DNA of 40,070 nt from Gemmatimonadales bacterium (GTDB lineage: Bacteria; Gemmatimonadota; Gemmatimonadetes; Gemmatimonadales; GWC2-71-9): contig JACCQZ010000251.1 of assembly GCA_013813875.1 (NCBI GenBank), positions 1-40,070 of the forward strand. The letters run 5' to 3'. A program made the translations under genes and the position numbers. Shown piece after piece: positions 31,930 to 40,070 of this stretch; positions within the stretch are counted from its first letter, which is position 1; each line of letters opens with the position of its first letter. The notes beneath the pieces are model-generated. The model had not been told where the DNA came from. It did not search any database and was given only the letters and a program-made list of their open reading frames with translations.

Positions 31930-33623
31930 CCATCATGCGAAGTCTGCGGAGCCGGGTGATCGCCGGTATGGTGCTGCTGATCGGCCTGGTGTTCGTCATC
32001 GCCCTGCTGGCGGTCAACTCGATCCGTTCTCTCGACCGCTCGGTGGAGCAGGAGCTCTCGCTGCTGCTGGAGAGCACCGACCTCGGCAACGGTCTGGTGA
32101 CGTCGGTGGCCGCGGAGATCCGCTCGGCCGAGCAGTACCTGGTTCGGCCAACCGACCGGCTCCGTCTGCAGATGCTGGAGGAGGGCGATTCCGCGTACGC
32201 CGTCCAGCGGCGCTATCGCGGTCTGGGCGCCCTGACTACCGCCGACCGGTACATCGTGAACAAGATCGCCTCCAATCAGGCCGAGATCGAAGTGGCCTAT
32301 GCCATGAGCCATGCCCTGACCGACCTCGGCCGCACCGACGACGCCAGACGGCAGGCGGATCTTGCCCGATCGCCATCCGACACCCTGCTGAGCGACGTCA
32401 GGGCTCTCTCCCTGGCGCAGACCAACCGGTCGGTTGCCCGGGCCGAAGATCTTCACCGTGAAGCCGAAGAGCGGCGGCGAACCCTCTGGGGTCTCTTTCT
32501 CGCCTCCCTGCTCCTCGGCGTCTATACCTCGGTGCGCACGGTGCGCTCGGTGGACCGCCCGCTCACCTTGCTGGTCCGTGCCGCCGAGCGCTTCGGCGAA
32601 GGCGATCTCCGGCCGGTTCGGCTGGGTGCCATGCCGAGCGAGCTCGAGCGCCTGGCCCGTGCCATGGACGACATGGGCTCCCGGCTCCGCAACGTAGTCA
32701 CCGCCGTCGTCGGCGAGGCCAGCCAGATCGGGAGCAGCGCGAGTGATTTCTCCGCCATGAGCGAGGAGTTGGCGGCGAGCAGCGGGGAGATCTCTACCGC
32801 GATGGTGAAGATCGCCTCCAGCGCCGAGCAGCAGGTAAAAGGTATGGAGAGAGCCGATGCTCTTCTTCTGAGCCTCCGCCAGATCGCCGAAGCCAATGCG
32901 AGCGCCTCGTCCCGGGTGGTGGAACTGGGCGATCGAATCCAGACCCTCGCCGCGCATCACCGCGCCGACGTGGCATCCGCAGCCCAGACCCTGCTGGATG
33001 TGCGCGAAGTGGTCGGCACTTCCGCGCGGCAGGTTCAGGAGCTTGCCCGGCTGTCGGAGCCCATCACCGCGTTCATTGATCTCATCAAGCAGATCTCGTC
33101 GCAGACCAACCTGCTCGCGCTCAACGCCGCCATCGAAGCGGCCCGCGCCGGCGAGCACGGCCGCGGCTTCGCGGTGGTGGCCGAGGAGGTGCGGCGGCTG
33201 GCCGATTCCAGCGCCGCCGCGGCCGAAGACGTGGCCAAGACGGTGCAGCACATCCGCAGCCAGGTACGGGACGTGACCCAGACGATGCAGCTGGGCTCGT
33301 CCAAGGTTCAGGGTATCGAGTCGGTCGCCGAGGCGGCGGCCCGGGCGTTGGAGGAGATTTCAATGGCGGTGGAGGAGGTCCACAACGCCGCTGAGGAGGT
33401 GGCGAGGCAGGCTCTGGGCAACCGACAGATCGTCGAGCAGCTGGGGGAGCGGACTCAGGAGGTAAGTCGGGCCGCCGCCGAGCACGCCTCTGCCAGCGAG
33501 GAGGTCACGGCGGCGGCGGAGGAACAGAGCGCCAGCACCGAAGAGATGGCTGCCGCGGCCAGCGATCTACTTCAAGGGGCCACCCGGCTGACGGCGGTGA
33601 TGCAGGAGTTCAAAACCACGTAA
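31926..33623 (+). CDS. Methyl-accepting chemotaxis protein
   Basis: A 565-residue chemoreceptor. TM1 is at about 12-32 ([20 protein letters not shown]), with a helical periplasmic domain at about 33-175 and TM2 at about 180-198. A HAMP domain follows ([19 protein letters not shown]) and then the long cytoplasmic hairpin. The tip [18 protein letters not shown] is the invariant CheA/CheW contact region. Glu/Gln-rich heptads give several possible methylation sites. No CheR-binding NWETF tail is present. The GTG start overlaps the stop of the binding-lipoprotein gene; ATG 31935 is an alternative. The all-helical sensor fits indirect sensing through a bound periplasmic protein. Confidence 0.93.
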   Translation: MTIMRSLRSRVIAGMVLLIGLVFVIALLAVNSIRSLDRSVEQELSLLLESTDLGNGLVTSVAAEIRSAEQYLVRPTDRLRLQMLEEGDSAYAVQRRYRGLGALTTADRYIVNKIASNQAEIEVAYAMSHALTDLGRTDDARRQADLARSPSDTLLSDVRALSLAQTNRSVARAEDLHREAEERRRTLWGLFLASLLLGVYTSVRTVRSVDRPLTLLVRAAERFGEGDLRPVRLGAMPSELERLARAMDDMGSRLRNVVTAVVGEASQIGSSASDFSAMSEELAASSGEISTAMVKIASSAEQQVKGMERADALLLSLRQIAEANASASSRVVELGDRIQTLAAHHRADVASAAQTLLDVREVVGTSARQVQELARLSEPITAFIDLIKQISSQTNLLALNAAIEAARAGEHGRGFAVVAEEVRRLADSSAAAAEDVAKTVQHIRSQVRDVTQTMQLGSSKVQGIESVAEAAARALEEISMAVEEVHNAAEEVARQALGNRQIVEQLGERTQEVSRAAAEHASASEEVTAAAEEQSASTEEMAAAASDLLQGATRLTAVMQEFKTT

Positions 33624-33639
33624 AGCTTCGAGAGAGCGC

Positions 33640-34011
33640 CTACCGCCTCTTTCCGCCCTTGGCGGCCTTCTTTACCTTCTTCACGGCCTTGACCGGCCGC
33701 ACCACTTTGGCGTTGGCCCGCGCCTTGGCCTTCTGGGCCTTCTCTCGGTCCGCCGCCTTGTCCAACCGTCTCTGCTGCGCGGCGTGAACCTCGGTCAGTA
33801 GACGGTCTCCCTCCTCCTGCCCCAGCAAACTCCGGCGAGTGGCATAGCGGATCAGCTCGTCGGCATCCGCGATGTTGAATTCGGAGAGACGGGCCGCGGC
33901 CCGGATCACGTTGCCGAGGGCGTCCGCCACCGGGCTGCGCAGGACATTGGCGATCCCGGGCAGGGTTTCGAGTAAGGTCGAGATCTGAGAACCACCAAGC
34001 TCGGACACCAC
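33640..34011 (-). CDS. Small protein with Lys/Ala-rich histone-H1-like tail
   Basis: A 123-residue protein. Residues 1-80 form a helical domain (LETLPGIANVLRSPVADALG, NIADADELIRYATRRSLLG); about 85-123 is a basic low-complexity tail of Lys, Ala, Arg and Val, such as KAVKKVKKAAKGGKRR. Such tails bind nucleic acids or polyanions, so a nucleoid or granule protein is possible, but the N-terminal domain is not one I recognise. GTG 34011 has GGAGG six bases upstream, a strong start. Tail-to-tail with the chemoreceptor gene. Confidence 0.7.
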   Translation of the reverse strand: MVSELGGSQISTLLETLPGIANVLRSPVADALGNVIRAAARLSEFNIADADELIRYATRRSLLGQEEGDRLLTEVHAAQQRRLDKAADREKAQKAKARANAKVVRPVKAVKKVKKAAKGGKRR

Positions 34012-34115
34012 GGCGCCTCCAGTTAATTGGGCCGCGCGTCAGCGGGTGCGAGCGGCCGTGTACGGCACGAATTCTCGCATGGGAGTCCACTGAACGCTAG
34101 TAGTATCTCGTAGTA

Positions 34116-34529
34116 CTACCTGATTCTCAGTTCCCCCCGCATATCATAGGCGCGGTGCGGCAGGCAGTAGAACGCATAGGCTCCGGCGGGCAGCGGGGGC
34201 ACCACCACCCGATACTCAGCTCCATCCTCGGTGAGTAGCGGGCTGCTCAGATCCGCGGAGCGGCGGGGCATGGCCGAGTTGAGCGCATCACGGGCTCGGG
34301 GCGAAAGACCTTTGGGTTCGAAGACGACGCTGTGGGGAGCCCCGCTCACGGTCCTGAAGAGCAGCACGTCCCCTGGCCGAGCGGTGATGGTGCTCGGGGA
34401 AAAGCGGTACTCGTCGTTTCGCGCATTCATCTGTAGCCGGATCTGGTGCACTTCCTGGGCGGCTGCAGCCGCGCTGATCCCGGCCAGCAGCACCATTCCG
34501 AGTAGGCCCACCCTCAATGCACGCCTCAT
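34116..34529 (-). CDS. Exported cupredoxin-like copper protein
   Basis: A 137-residue secreted protein with signal peptide at about 1-25 (RRALRVGLLGMVLLAGISAAAAA). The mature part is a plastocyanin/pseudoazurin-type beta sandwich: TITARPGDVLLFRTVSGAPHSVVFEP gives the first His ligand, and YAFYCLPHRAYDMRGELRI gives Cys, His and Met, a complete type 1 copper set. It probably shuttles electrons in the periplasm. The track start at 34628 is too early; ATG 34529 follows GAGGG. Divergent from the zinc-ribbon gene. Confidence 0.85.
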   Translation of the reverse strand: MRRALRVGLLGMVLLAGISAAAAAQEVHQIRLQMNARNDEYRFSPSTITARPGDVLLFRTVSGAPHSVVFEPKGLSPRARDALNSAMPRRSADLSSPLLTEDGAEYRVVVPPLPAGAYAFYCLPHRAYDMRGELRIR

Positions 34530-34657
34530 TGTCACCCTCTTCTCGGATCCCCGGGACAGGCGGCCACCTTTGCGCGCCTTGGCAGATTTCGGTACATTCG
34601 GCATACAGGCGGGTTTTGCCAGATTCATGCCACCGAACCCCGCCAGAAGGGCCGACT

Positions 34658-34909
34658 TTGGGACGTCGGGGCATCAAGGAGTATCGCGCGCCTGAAGCAC
34701 TGATTCTGATCGCGGCGGATCGGGACCAGAAACCGCTGGTCTGCCCCTCCTGCACCTCAGCCTCGGTAGAGCGAATTCCCGAACGCTCCTCCGCCGAGGA
34801 CGCCCAAGGCGGCCGAGTCACCCTGCACTGTACCGGCTGCGGCCGCGTGGCGGCTTACATCCCGAGAATGCTTAATCGGTCGTCCCTACCGGAGGCGCCC
34901 AGGCAATAG
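34658..34909 (+). CDS. Small zinc-ribbon protein
   Basis: About 83 residues. Two Cys pairs, VCPSC and CTGCG, 31 residues apart, make a zinc ribbon; the N-terminus IKEYRAPEALILIAADRDQ reads as ordinary protein. TTG 34658 has AAGGG six bases upstream, while the track start at 34517 would overlap the cupredoxin N-terminus. The stop codon TAG lies at the first bases of hairpin repeat copy 2. Function unknown. Confidence 0.55.
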   Translation: MGRRGIKEYRAPEALILIAADRDQKPLVCPSCTSASVERIPERSSAEDAQGGRVTLHCTGCGRVAAYIPRMLNRSSLPEAPRQ

Positions 34910-35020
34910 TGCTGAGTGCTTAGTTGGTAAAAAGTGACGAGTGCGGAAGTAGAATTTACTTCGACTCTTGCACTTCCCACTTGCCACCCACTTAGAACTA
35001 AGCACTCAGCACTTAGCACT
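34908..35020. repeat. Dispersed hairpin repeat, copy 2
   Basis: It opens ATAGTGCTGAGTGCTTAG and closes with the complementary run of TAAGCACTCAGCACTTAGCACT. The arms are inverted with some gaps around a short AT-rich loop. Tandem TGCTTAG or TGCTGAG 7-mers and the AAGTGACGAGTGCGG segment match copy 1 at 11381-11507. The left end overlaps the stop codon of the zinc-ribbon gene; the right end lies 5 bp from the end of lepB. Confidence 0.8.
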
Positions 35021-35025
35021 CTCTC

Positions 35026-35748
35026 TTATTCCGGTTGCGCGAAAATCCTCCCCCACCTTACCGCCGTGAAAAACGGCAGCGCGCGCCAACTGCTGGCGTC
35101 GTAGCTGAAATAGACCACCAGCGGGCGGCCGCGGACGTTGGCGCGGGGGAGGAAGCCCCAGTAGCGGCCGTCGTACGAGCTGTCGCGATTGTCGCCCATC
35201 ATGAAGAAGGAGTCAGCCGGCACCACGATCGGCCCCCAATCCTGCAGATCGGGTTGGTAAGTGGTTGGGTTCCGCTGGACCAGGTAGCGGAGCTGCCACT
35301 CCCGCATCTTAGCGCGCTGGATCGGGTCCTCGGAGCGTTGCGGGTCCGCCGGCATGGCGTACGGCTCGTTCACTCGTTGCCCGTCCCGATAGAGCTGCCC
35401 GTCCTCCATGTACAGCGTGTCTCCCGGCATGCCGATCAGCCGCTTGACGACTTTGAGGCCCTCGTCCTCGACCGAGTCGAAGACCAGGATGTCGCTCCGC
35501 TCCGGCTCGCGCACCGCGGGAAGCCGCGCATGGATGAGCGGCACCTCGGCGCCGTAGAGCGCCTTGTTGACGAAGAGAAAATCCCCGACCAGCAGGGTGT
35601 TCTCCATGCTGCCGGACGGAATTCGGAACGCCTCGACCAGAAAGGTGCGCAGGAAAAACCACACCACGAGCGCGACCACGATGGACTTGGTCCATTCCCA
35701 GATCCAGGTCACGAACGAGCGGGTATGCGTGGCGGTACGTGCAGTCAT
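35026..35748 (-). CDS. lepB: Signal peptidase I
   Basis: A 240-residue membrane serine protease that removes signal peptides from exported proteins. One N-terminal transmembrane helix (SIVVALVVWFFLRTFLV) is followed by the catalytic Ser in RIPSGSMENTL (about 46), the catalytic Lys in VVKRLIGMPGD (about 100) and the box GDNRDSSYDGRYWG near the C-terminus. An insert between boxes (about 125-170) is longer than in minimal enzymes. The gene lies downstream of the M14 peptidase gene on the same strand, 54 bp apart. Confidence 0.95.
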   Translation of the reverse strand: MTARTATHTRSFVTWIWEWTKSIVVALVVWFFLRTFLVEAFRIPSGSMENTLLVGDFLFVNKALYGAEVPLIHARLPAVREPERSDILVFDSVEDEGLKVVKRLIGMPGDTLYMEDGQLYRDGQRVNEPYAMPADPQRSEDPIQRAKMREWQLRYLVQRNPTTYQPDLQDWGPIVVPADSFFMMGDNRDSSYDGRYWGFLPRANVRGRPLVVYFSYDASSWRALPFFTAVRWGRIFAQPE

Positions 35749-35802
35749 GCCGATGTCCCGGAGTGATGAAGCGGTGAAATATAGCGGCTCACCCGGCGCT
35801 TC

Positions 35803-37407
35803 TTACGGTACGGTTGTGGCAGCCGCTTCGACGGCCGATCGGGCCCGCACGATGGGATAGTCCGCGCCCACTTCCAGCTCCCGGTCGAGCAGGTTCCAGG
35901 TGACGACGCCGTCTTCCGACGCGGGCTCCAGCAGGTACGCCGCAAAGGTTCCGAGCGGCTGGCTGGTACGGACCAGGTACCACCCGGGTCCCGCTACCAC
36001 CGGGCGCGGCGCCCCCCAACGCCCCTCGATCGCGACCGTCCGATGACCCTCGAAGAGCGGCCCCGCGGCCAGGCTGTCCACGGTGAACCGCTCTGCCCTG
36101 CCCTGCCAGGGCCGGTGCAGCCGCTCGACCGCCACTCCCTGCCGCCGGAGCAGCGCCACCAGGTATCCCAACCGCTGAGGTAAGAGATAGGCCGAAGGCA
36201 TTGCTTCCCGGCGCGAGGCGGTGAAGCGGTCGAAGACCGGCATTCGGAGCGTGCGGTACACCCCGGTGCGGCGGCGCCTGGCGTATCCGCCGGCACCTGC
36301 TCCCGCCGGCCGGGTGATCTCCGCCACCACCTCACGCGTCGCGCCCGGCGCCAACACCGAGCGCACTGTCACCGAATCGGGGGCCCGCCGGTCGGAGGCG
36401 GCCACCAGCGACTTGATCGCCTGGCGCTCCACCGCCGCAAAGCTCAAGACCTCGCGCACGAAATTATAGGTGGCCAGGATCCGGGTCCGGAAATCGGCGT
36501 TGCTGTAAGCCTCGCTCAAGACCGAAAGGCGACCACGCATGCCCATCCAGTTGGTGCCGAAGCGTGGCCGGGCGTCGTACGTCTCCCACCCCTGGATGAG
36601 CGAGTCCGGTTCCTGGTTGCGGAAGTTGCCGTACCAGAAGCTGGCCTGGCCGTGGCGACGCTGCATCCGGTCCTGCACGGTGGGAAGCAAGCGGTCGCGG
36701 ACGAAGTCGCCGGCGGGTGACGCGTTGGGATTGAGTCCCGGCGCGAAGGTCAGAACGTAGCCATGATAGCTGCCGTTGGTGGTGTGCAGGTCTATGAACA
36801 GATCGGGATCCCACGCCAGCAGCAGCGCGGCGGCGCCACGGGTTTCGGGCGCCTCCATTTTCACGTAGTCGCGGTTGAGGTTGAGCCCGAGACCGCTGAG
36901 GTTACGGCCTACCGTGGCCGGCCCGTTCTGACCCGGCCGATTGTCCTCCGCCCGCTCGAGCCGCTCGTTGCCGTCGGCATTGTAGATGGGGGCCACCAGC
37001 AGGATGAGGCTGTCGAGCAGTGGGGAGAGAGCCCCGCGGGTCAGGTCCCGGAGGAGCATCTGGGCCGCCTCTTTGCCCTCCACCTCCCCCGCGTGGATGT
37101 TGCCCTGCAGGTAGACGATCGGCTTGCCGCTGCGGTGCGCCTCAGCCGGTCCGGCCACCATGGGCCGCGCCGCGACCACATAGGGCACCCGCCTCCCTTC
37201 GGCGCTGGTGGCCAGAGTGCCGACCCGAATTTCCGCTCCCGCCCGCTGCAACGAATCGAGAAAGCCCAACACGTCGGCGTGAGAAGAGGTTTCGCGGAAG
37301 CCGGTGCGCTCCGGCCGGGTGGTCTGCGCCGCCGCGGGCGACACCAGCAGCGCGGCCAGCAGAAGGGCCGCCCCGGAATGGAAGCGGCCTTCGCTCATGC
37401 GGTGCAC
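35803..37407 (-). CDS. Secreted M14-family metallopeptidase
   Basis: A 534-residue zinc carboxypeptidase-like protein with a signal peptide (FHSGAALLLAALLVSPAAAQ). Zinc ligands appear in NIHAGEVEGKE (HxxE) and later in FIDLHTTNGSYHG (His); the catalytic Glu is likely in VLSEAYSN. About 330-534 forms a separate C-terminal part of beta character not found in minimal M14 enzymes. It likely trims exported or extracellular peptides. The efflux adaptor gene ends 8 bp upstream on the same strand, so it may be in the efflux operon. Confidence 0.85.
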   Translation of the reverse strand: MHRMSEGRFHSGAALLLAALLVSPAAAQTTRPERTGFRETSSHADVLGFLDSLQRAGAEIRVGTLATSAEGRRVPYVVAARPMVAGPAEAHRSGKPIVYLQGNIHAGEVEGKEAAQMLLRDLTRGALSPLLDSLILLVAPIYNADGNERLERAEDNRPGQNGPATVGRNLSGLGLNLNRDYVKMEAPETRGAAALLLAWDPDLFIDLHTTNGSYHGYVLTFAPGLNPNASPAGDFVRDRLLPTVQDRMQRRHGQASFWYGNFRNQEPDSLIQGWETYDARPRFGTNWMGMRGRLSVLSEAYSNADFRTRILATYNFVREVLSFAAVERQAIKSLVAASDRRAPDSVTVRSVLAPGATREVVAEITRPAGAGAGGYARRRRTGVYRTLRMPVFDRFTASRREAMPSAYLLPQRLGYLVALLRRQGVAVERLHRPWQGRAERFTVDSLAAGPLFEGHRTVAIEGRWGAPRPVVAGPGWYLVRTSQPLGTFAAYLLEPASEDGVVTWNLLDRELEVGADYPIVRARSAVEAAATTVP

Positions 37408-37415
37408 GGGCCGCC

Positions 37416-38564
37416 CTACCGTGCGTTGCTCCGAGCGCCCATCTGTCCGACCTCAGTGGCTTCGGGCGGGGTCCGTTCGACGACCTTGGCCGCGACCGGA
37501 GCGCCATCGGACAGACGCTCTTGGCCGGCGACGACGACCTGCTCGCCGGCTTCGACTCCGCTGGTGGCTTCGACGAACCCCGGAGTCCGCACGCCGAGCT
37601 CGACCGGCCGGCGACTGGCCTTGCCGTCAACGGCGACCCACACGAAAGTGGCCCCCTGCAGCGGAAGAATGGCGTCCTCCGGAATCACCACCGCCTTGGG
37701 CCGCACCGCCGTGGCGAGCCGGGCCTCGATGAACATGCCGGACTGCAGCTCTCGCCGCGGGTTGGGCACCTGCGCCTTTACCATGATGGTCCGTCCGGGG
37801 AGCTGCACCACCGGATCCACGAAATCCACCCGGCCGGTGAATTCCCGGCCCGGCAGCGCGGCCACCCGAAAGGTGACCTGCTGGCCGAGCCTCAACTGGT
37901 CGGCATACCGCTCCGGCACCTGGAACGCCGCCCGTTGGGGCGAGACGGTTTGCAGCGTGGCGAGCGGCGTGGCGGTGGTCACGTAATCACCGAGGCTCAC
38001 GTACCGTTCTCCCTGGACCCCGGAAAACGGAGCCCTGACCACGGTCCGGTCCAGACGCACTTTGAGCAGGTCGTACTGCGCGGCGGTGCTGCGCGAGGTG
38101 GCCTCGGCCCGCTCCAGTTCGGATTGCGAGGAGGCTTTCTGCCCCAGAAGGTCGCGGGTGCGGCTGAGCGACTGGCGGGCCAGATCCCGCTCCGCCTCGG
38201 CACGAGCCACTTCGGCCTTGAGCTCCGCGTCGTCCACCTTGAAGAGCGGTGTTCCCCGCGACACCTCGCGGCCCTCCTGCACCAGAATCCGCGAGATCCG
38301 GCCCTCGATATCGGAGCGGAGTTCGATCGATTGCATCGCCTCGACCTGGCCGGAGGCGAGGATCGCGTCCACCACCGTATCCGCCCGAGCCACCACCACT
38401 TCGACAGGCATGGCTGGAGGACCGCCACCCCCCTGGCCTTCGGGGCCGCCCGCACCTTCGGGATTCCCGGCGGATTCTGCTCGGTTGCACGCCAGAAGGA
38501 GTACCCCGAGGCCTGCCCTGAGGAGCAGTGGGGTGGGAGCCAGTGACCTCGGAATCGGTCTCAC
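37416..38564 (-). CDS. RND efflux periplasmic adaptor (membrane fusion protein)
   Basis: A 382-residue lipoprotein adaptor of the AcrA/MexA type. The signal ends LGVLLLACN, a lipobox. Order of parts: beta strand and lipoyl half (VVDAILASGQVEAMQSIELRSDIEGRI), a short alpha hairpin with heptads (LARQSLSRTRDLLGQKAS), the second lipoyl half (VRAPFSGVQGERYVSLGDYV) and beta-barrel and membrane-proximal domains (TFVWVAVDGKASRRPVELG). It bridges the inner-membrane pump and the TolC-like channel encoded next to it. Its start overlaps the TolC-like gene stop as ATGA. Confidence 0.92.
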   Translation of the reverse strand: MRPIPRSLAPTPLLLRAGLGVLLLACNRAESAGNPEGAGGPEGQGGGGPPAMPVEVVVARADTVVDAILASGQVEAMQSIELRSDIEGRISRILVQEGREVSRGTPLFKVDDAELKAEVARAEAERDLARQSLSRTRDLLGQKASSQSELERAEATSRSTAAQYDLLKVRLDRTVVRAPFSGVQGERYVSLGDYVTTATPLATLQTVSPQRAAFQVPERYADQLRLGQQVTFRVAALPGREFTGRVDFVDPVVQLPGRTIMVKAQVPNPRRELQSGMFIEARLATAVRPKAVVIPEDAILPLQGATFVWVAVDGKASRRPVELGVRTPGFVEATSGVEAGEQVVVAGQERLSDGAPVAAKVVERTPPEATEVGQMGARSNAR

Positions 38565-39856
38565 GGTGCGTCCTTGTTCGTGAAGAGTCTACGGCCCAGG
38601 ATCGCTTCCAGACCGGCGAGGGCCAGCCGGGTTTCGTAGCGGGCCTGAACCAGGTCCGCCTCGGCCGCCGCCAGATTTACCTGGGCATCGAGCAGGTCGA
38701 GGATGGTGCTCGCGCCGGAGCGGTAGCGCAGCTCCTGCATCCGATAGTTCTCCCCTGCGACGGCAACGCCAACACCCGCGAGGGAGACGGCGGCACGACT
38801 GGTCTGGTACCCGTCGTACGCCTGGGTCACGTCGCGCCGGACGGCGCGCTCGAGATCTTCCCGGATGGCGCGCGCCACGTCGCGGTTGACCCGGGCGCGG
38901 CTCACCTCGATCTCCCGCTGGCCGTTGGACCACAGGGGATAGGAGAGGCTGAAGGTCACCGAGCTGATATTGGCGGCACCGGGAAAGATCCGGGTGTCGT
39001 AGCGCTGGTGCAGACCATTGATCCGAAGTGATGGGAAGTAGTCGCTGCGCTGGGCGCGCACCGCCGCGTCGGCCGAGCGCTCGTTGGCCTGGGCCGCTCG
39101 ATATTGCGGCCCCTGATCGAGCGCGATCTGCAGCGCCTGGGGCATCGAGAGCGGCAGATCGGGCCCCGGCAGGGTGTCGAGCGGTACGGCGTCCACCGCC
39201 CCAGGCACCCCGACCCGGCGCCCGAGCTGGAGCTGCGCGGTGCGGAGTCCGTTGCGCTGGCGAAGCAGCTCGACTTGGGCGCGAGTCAGCTCCAGCACCA
39301 GTTGAAGCGAGTCGGTCGGTACCGCCGCCCCCGAGGCCACCCGGGCGCGAGCCACGCCGAGACCTTCTCGAGCCCGGCTCAGTCGCTCCGCCGTGACCCG
39401 AGAGAGCTCCTGGTTGACCAGCACGTCATAGTAGCTCGATTCCGTCTCCAGAGCGGCGCGGAAGCGCTGCTCCAGCTCGCCTGCCTCGGCGCTCTCGACA
39501 TCGGCTTTGGTGCGCGAGAGCTCGGAGATCTTCCGCAGGCTGAAGATCTCATAGCTGGCGCTCGCGCTGCCCACCACCAGAGTGCTGGTGGGGCTCTGCG
39601 GATCGGCCGGGTTGAAGAAGGCCTGGGAATACTTGGTCTCGTTGAGTCCGACCTCGAGCGAGGGGATGAAGAACGCCAGCCGCGCGGCCCGGCGTCCCCA
39701 CTCCGCGTTGTCAATCAGCCCCACCGCACGGACGTACTCGGGGTCCAACCGGGCGGAGCGCTGGATGGCGTCGGCCAGCGTGATCCGGGGGACGGAATCG
39801 CTGGGGGCCGAGTCGGCCGGCGCCGCCTGCAAGGCCAGCAGCAGCGGGAGAATCAC
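38561..39856 (-). CDS. TolC-family outer membrane efflux channel
   Basis: A 431-residue outer membrane factor with a short signal peptide (MILPLLLALQAAPA). Two repeats of long heptad helices plus beta strands are visible; LNETKYSQAFFNPAD and VTFSLSYPLWSNGQREIEV lie in barrel strands, and the C-terminal helix ends ETRLALAGLEAILG. It forms the exit duct of the tripartite pump. It overlaps both neighbours by 4 bp, so pump, channel and adaptor are translated in a coupled chain. Confidence 0.9.
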   Translation of the reverse strand: MILPLLLALQAAPADSAPSDSVPRITLADAIQRSARLDPEYVRAVGLIDNAEWGRRAARLAFFIPSLEVGLNETKYSQAFFNPADPQSPTSTLVVGSASASYEIFSLRKISELSRTKADVESAEAGELEQRFRAALETESSYYDVLVNQELSRVTAERLSRAREGLGVARARVASGAAVPTDSLQLVLELTRAQVELLRQRNGLRTAQLQLGRRVGVPGAVDAVPLDTLPGPDLPLSMPQALQIALDQGPQYRAAQANERSADAAVRAQRSDYFPSLRINGLHQRYDTRIFPGAANISSVTFSLSYPLWSNGQREIEVSRARVNRDVARAIREDLERAVRRDVTQAYDGYQTSRAAVSLAGVGVAVAGENYRMQELRYRSGASTILDLLDAQVNLAAAEADLVQARYETRLALAGLEAILGRRLFTNKDAP

Positions 39857-40070
39857 TCTGCCTCCGCTGGAGTCAGCGTGCTCCGCGCCGCCGGCTTCCG
39901 CTGGCGGAAGCCGGCCGTGAGCCCGTCGAAGATCACGTACACCGCCGGCACCACGTAGAGCGTGAGGAGCGTCGAGAAGAGCAGGCCGCCGACGATCGCG
40001 TAGCCCAGCGGCCGCCGGCTAAGCGAGCCCGCGCCCAGGCCAAGCGCGATCGGCAGCGCGCCCATCACGG
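39853..40070 (-). CDS. RND efflux transporter, C-terminal end only
   Basis: The last 71 or so residues of an AcrB/MdtB-type inner membrane pump; the gene continues beyond the right edge. MGALPIALGLGAGSLSRRPLGYAIVGGLLFSTLLTLYVVPAVYV is the conserved final pair of transmembrane helices of HAE-type RND pumps. It is the first gene of the efflux operon within the window, reading leftward, and overlaps the channel gene as ATGA. Substrates cannot be inferred from this part. Confidence 0.9.
   Translation of the reverse strand, partial: VMGALPIALGLGAGSLSRRPLGYAIVGGLLFSTLLTLYVVPAVYVIFDGLTAGFRQRKPAARSTLTPAEAE

Noticed and set aside
31704-33251. 515-codon minus-strand ORF
   Set aside because: Antisense to the chemoreceptor gene; the MCP signalling motif on the other strand is unambiguous.
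34100-34119. GTAGTA-N8-TACTAC inverted repeat at the cupredoxin stop
   Set aside because: Short 6-base arms with no second copy or conserved context; too likely by chance.
37020-38546. 508-codon plus-strand ORF
   Set aside because: Antisense to the RND adaptor and the start of the M14 gene.
1-40070. CRISPR array, prophage, tRNA, rRNA, tmRNA or RNase P RNA
   Set aside because: No regularly spaced repeats, phage genes or conserved RNA signatures were seen on either strand.

Overview
The window is about 40 kb of high-GC, gene-dense bacterial chromosome. Several things suggest a Gemmatimonadota-like Gram-negative: an alpha-type glutamine synthetase, a futalosine-pathway menaquinone gene (mqnD), POTRA/beta-barrel and TolC/RND outer-membrane components, many TTG/GTG starts, and an LVIVD propeller with Ig-like domains. 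The phylum is an inference; there is no rRNA or other marker to confirm it. No tRNA, rRNA, CRISPR array, intact insertion sequence or replication origin was seen.

Layout. At 0-2 kb a hipBA-type toxin-antitoxin operon sits behind an AT-rich promoter with two matching dyad operators. At 2-10 kb lie a small ORF, a B12-binding radical SAM enzyme, a PAP2 phosphatase, small membrane proteins, a POTRA-barrel protein, a DUF3108 protein, glnA and a zinc-ribbon/TPR protein translationally coupled to mqnD. A roughly 110-130 bp hairpin repeat follows. At 11.5-18 kb are a c-di-GMP phosphodiesterase-type response regulator (REC-HD-GYP), an odd REC-DHp-pseudoREC protein without an ATPase domain, and a three-gene glycosylation operon (GT-C, GtrB-like GT2, FAD oxidoreductase).

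At 18-23 kb are an M48 protease/LemA pair, a tightly overlapped minus-strand operon of three regulators (AraC-type with pseudoreceiver, stand-alone REC, MerR-like), and, divergent from it, a 45-residue lipoprotein-like peptide that converges on a TPR protein. The regulators and peptide share a promoter region with 21-bp-phased TGTCGCAAA repeats. This is the best candidate here for an undescribed signalling system. At 23-26 kb are an orphan pseudopilin, a YceI protein, a truncated receiver fused to a Fis-type HTH, a YhaM-like exoribonuclease and a 0.5 kb gene-poor stretch with inverted repeats. At 26-30.6 kb are an unknown protein coupled to an LVIVD propeller, Ogt, a cold-shock gene with a structured leader, a secreted hypothetical protein and a small Smr protein.

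At 30.7-35 kb a periplasmic-binding lipoprotein is coupled directly to a chemoreceptor, followed by a Lys-rich-tailed protein, a cupredoxin, a zinc ribbon and a second copy of the hairpin repeat. At 35-40 kb are signal peptidase I, an M14 peptidase and a tripartite RND efflux operon (adaptor, TolC-like, pump) that runs off the right edge.
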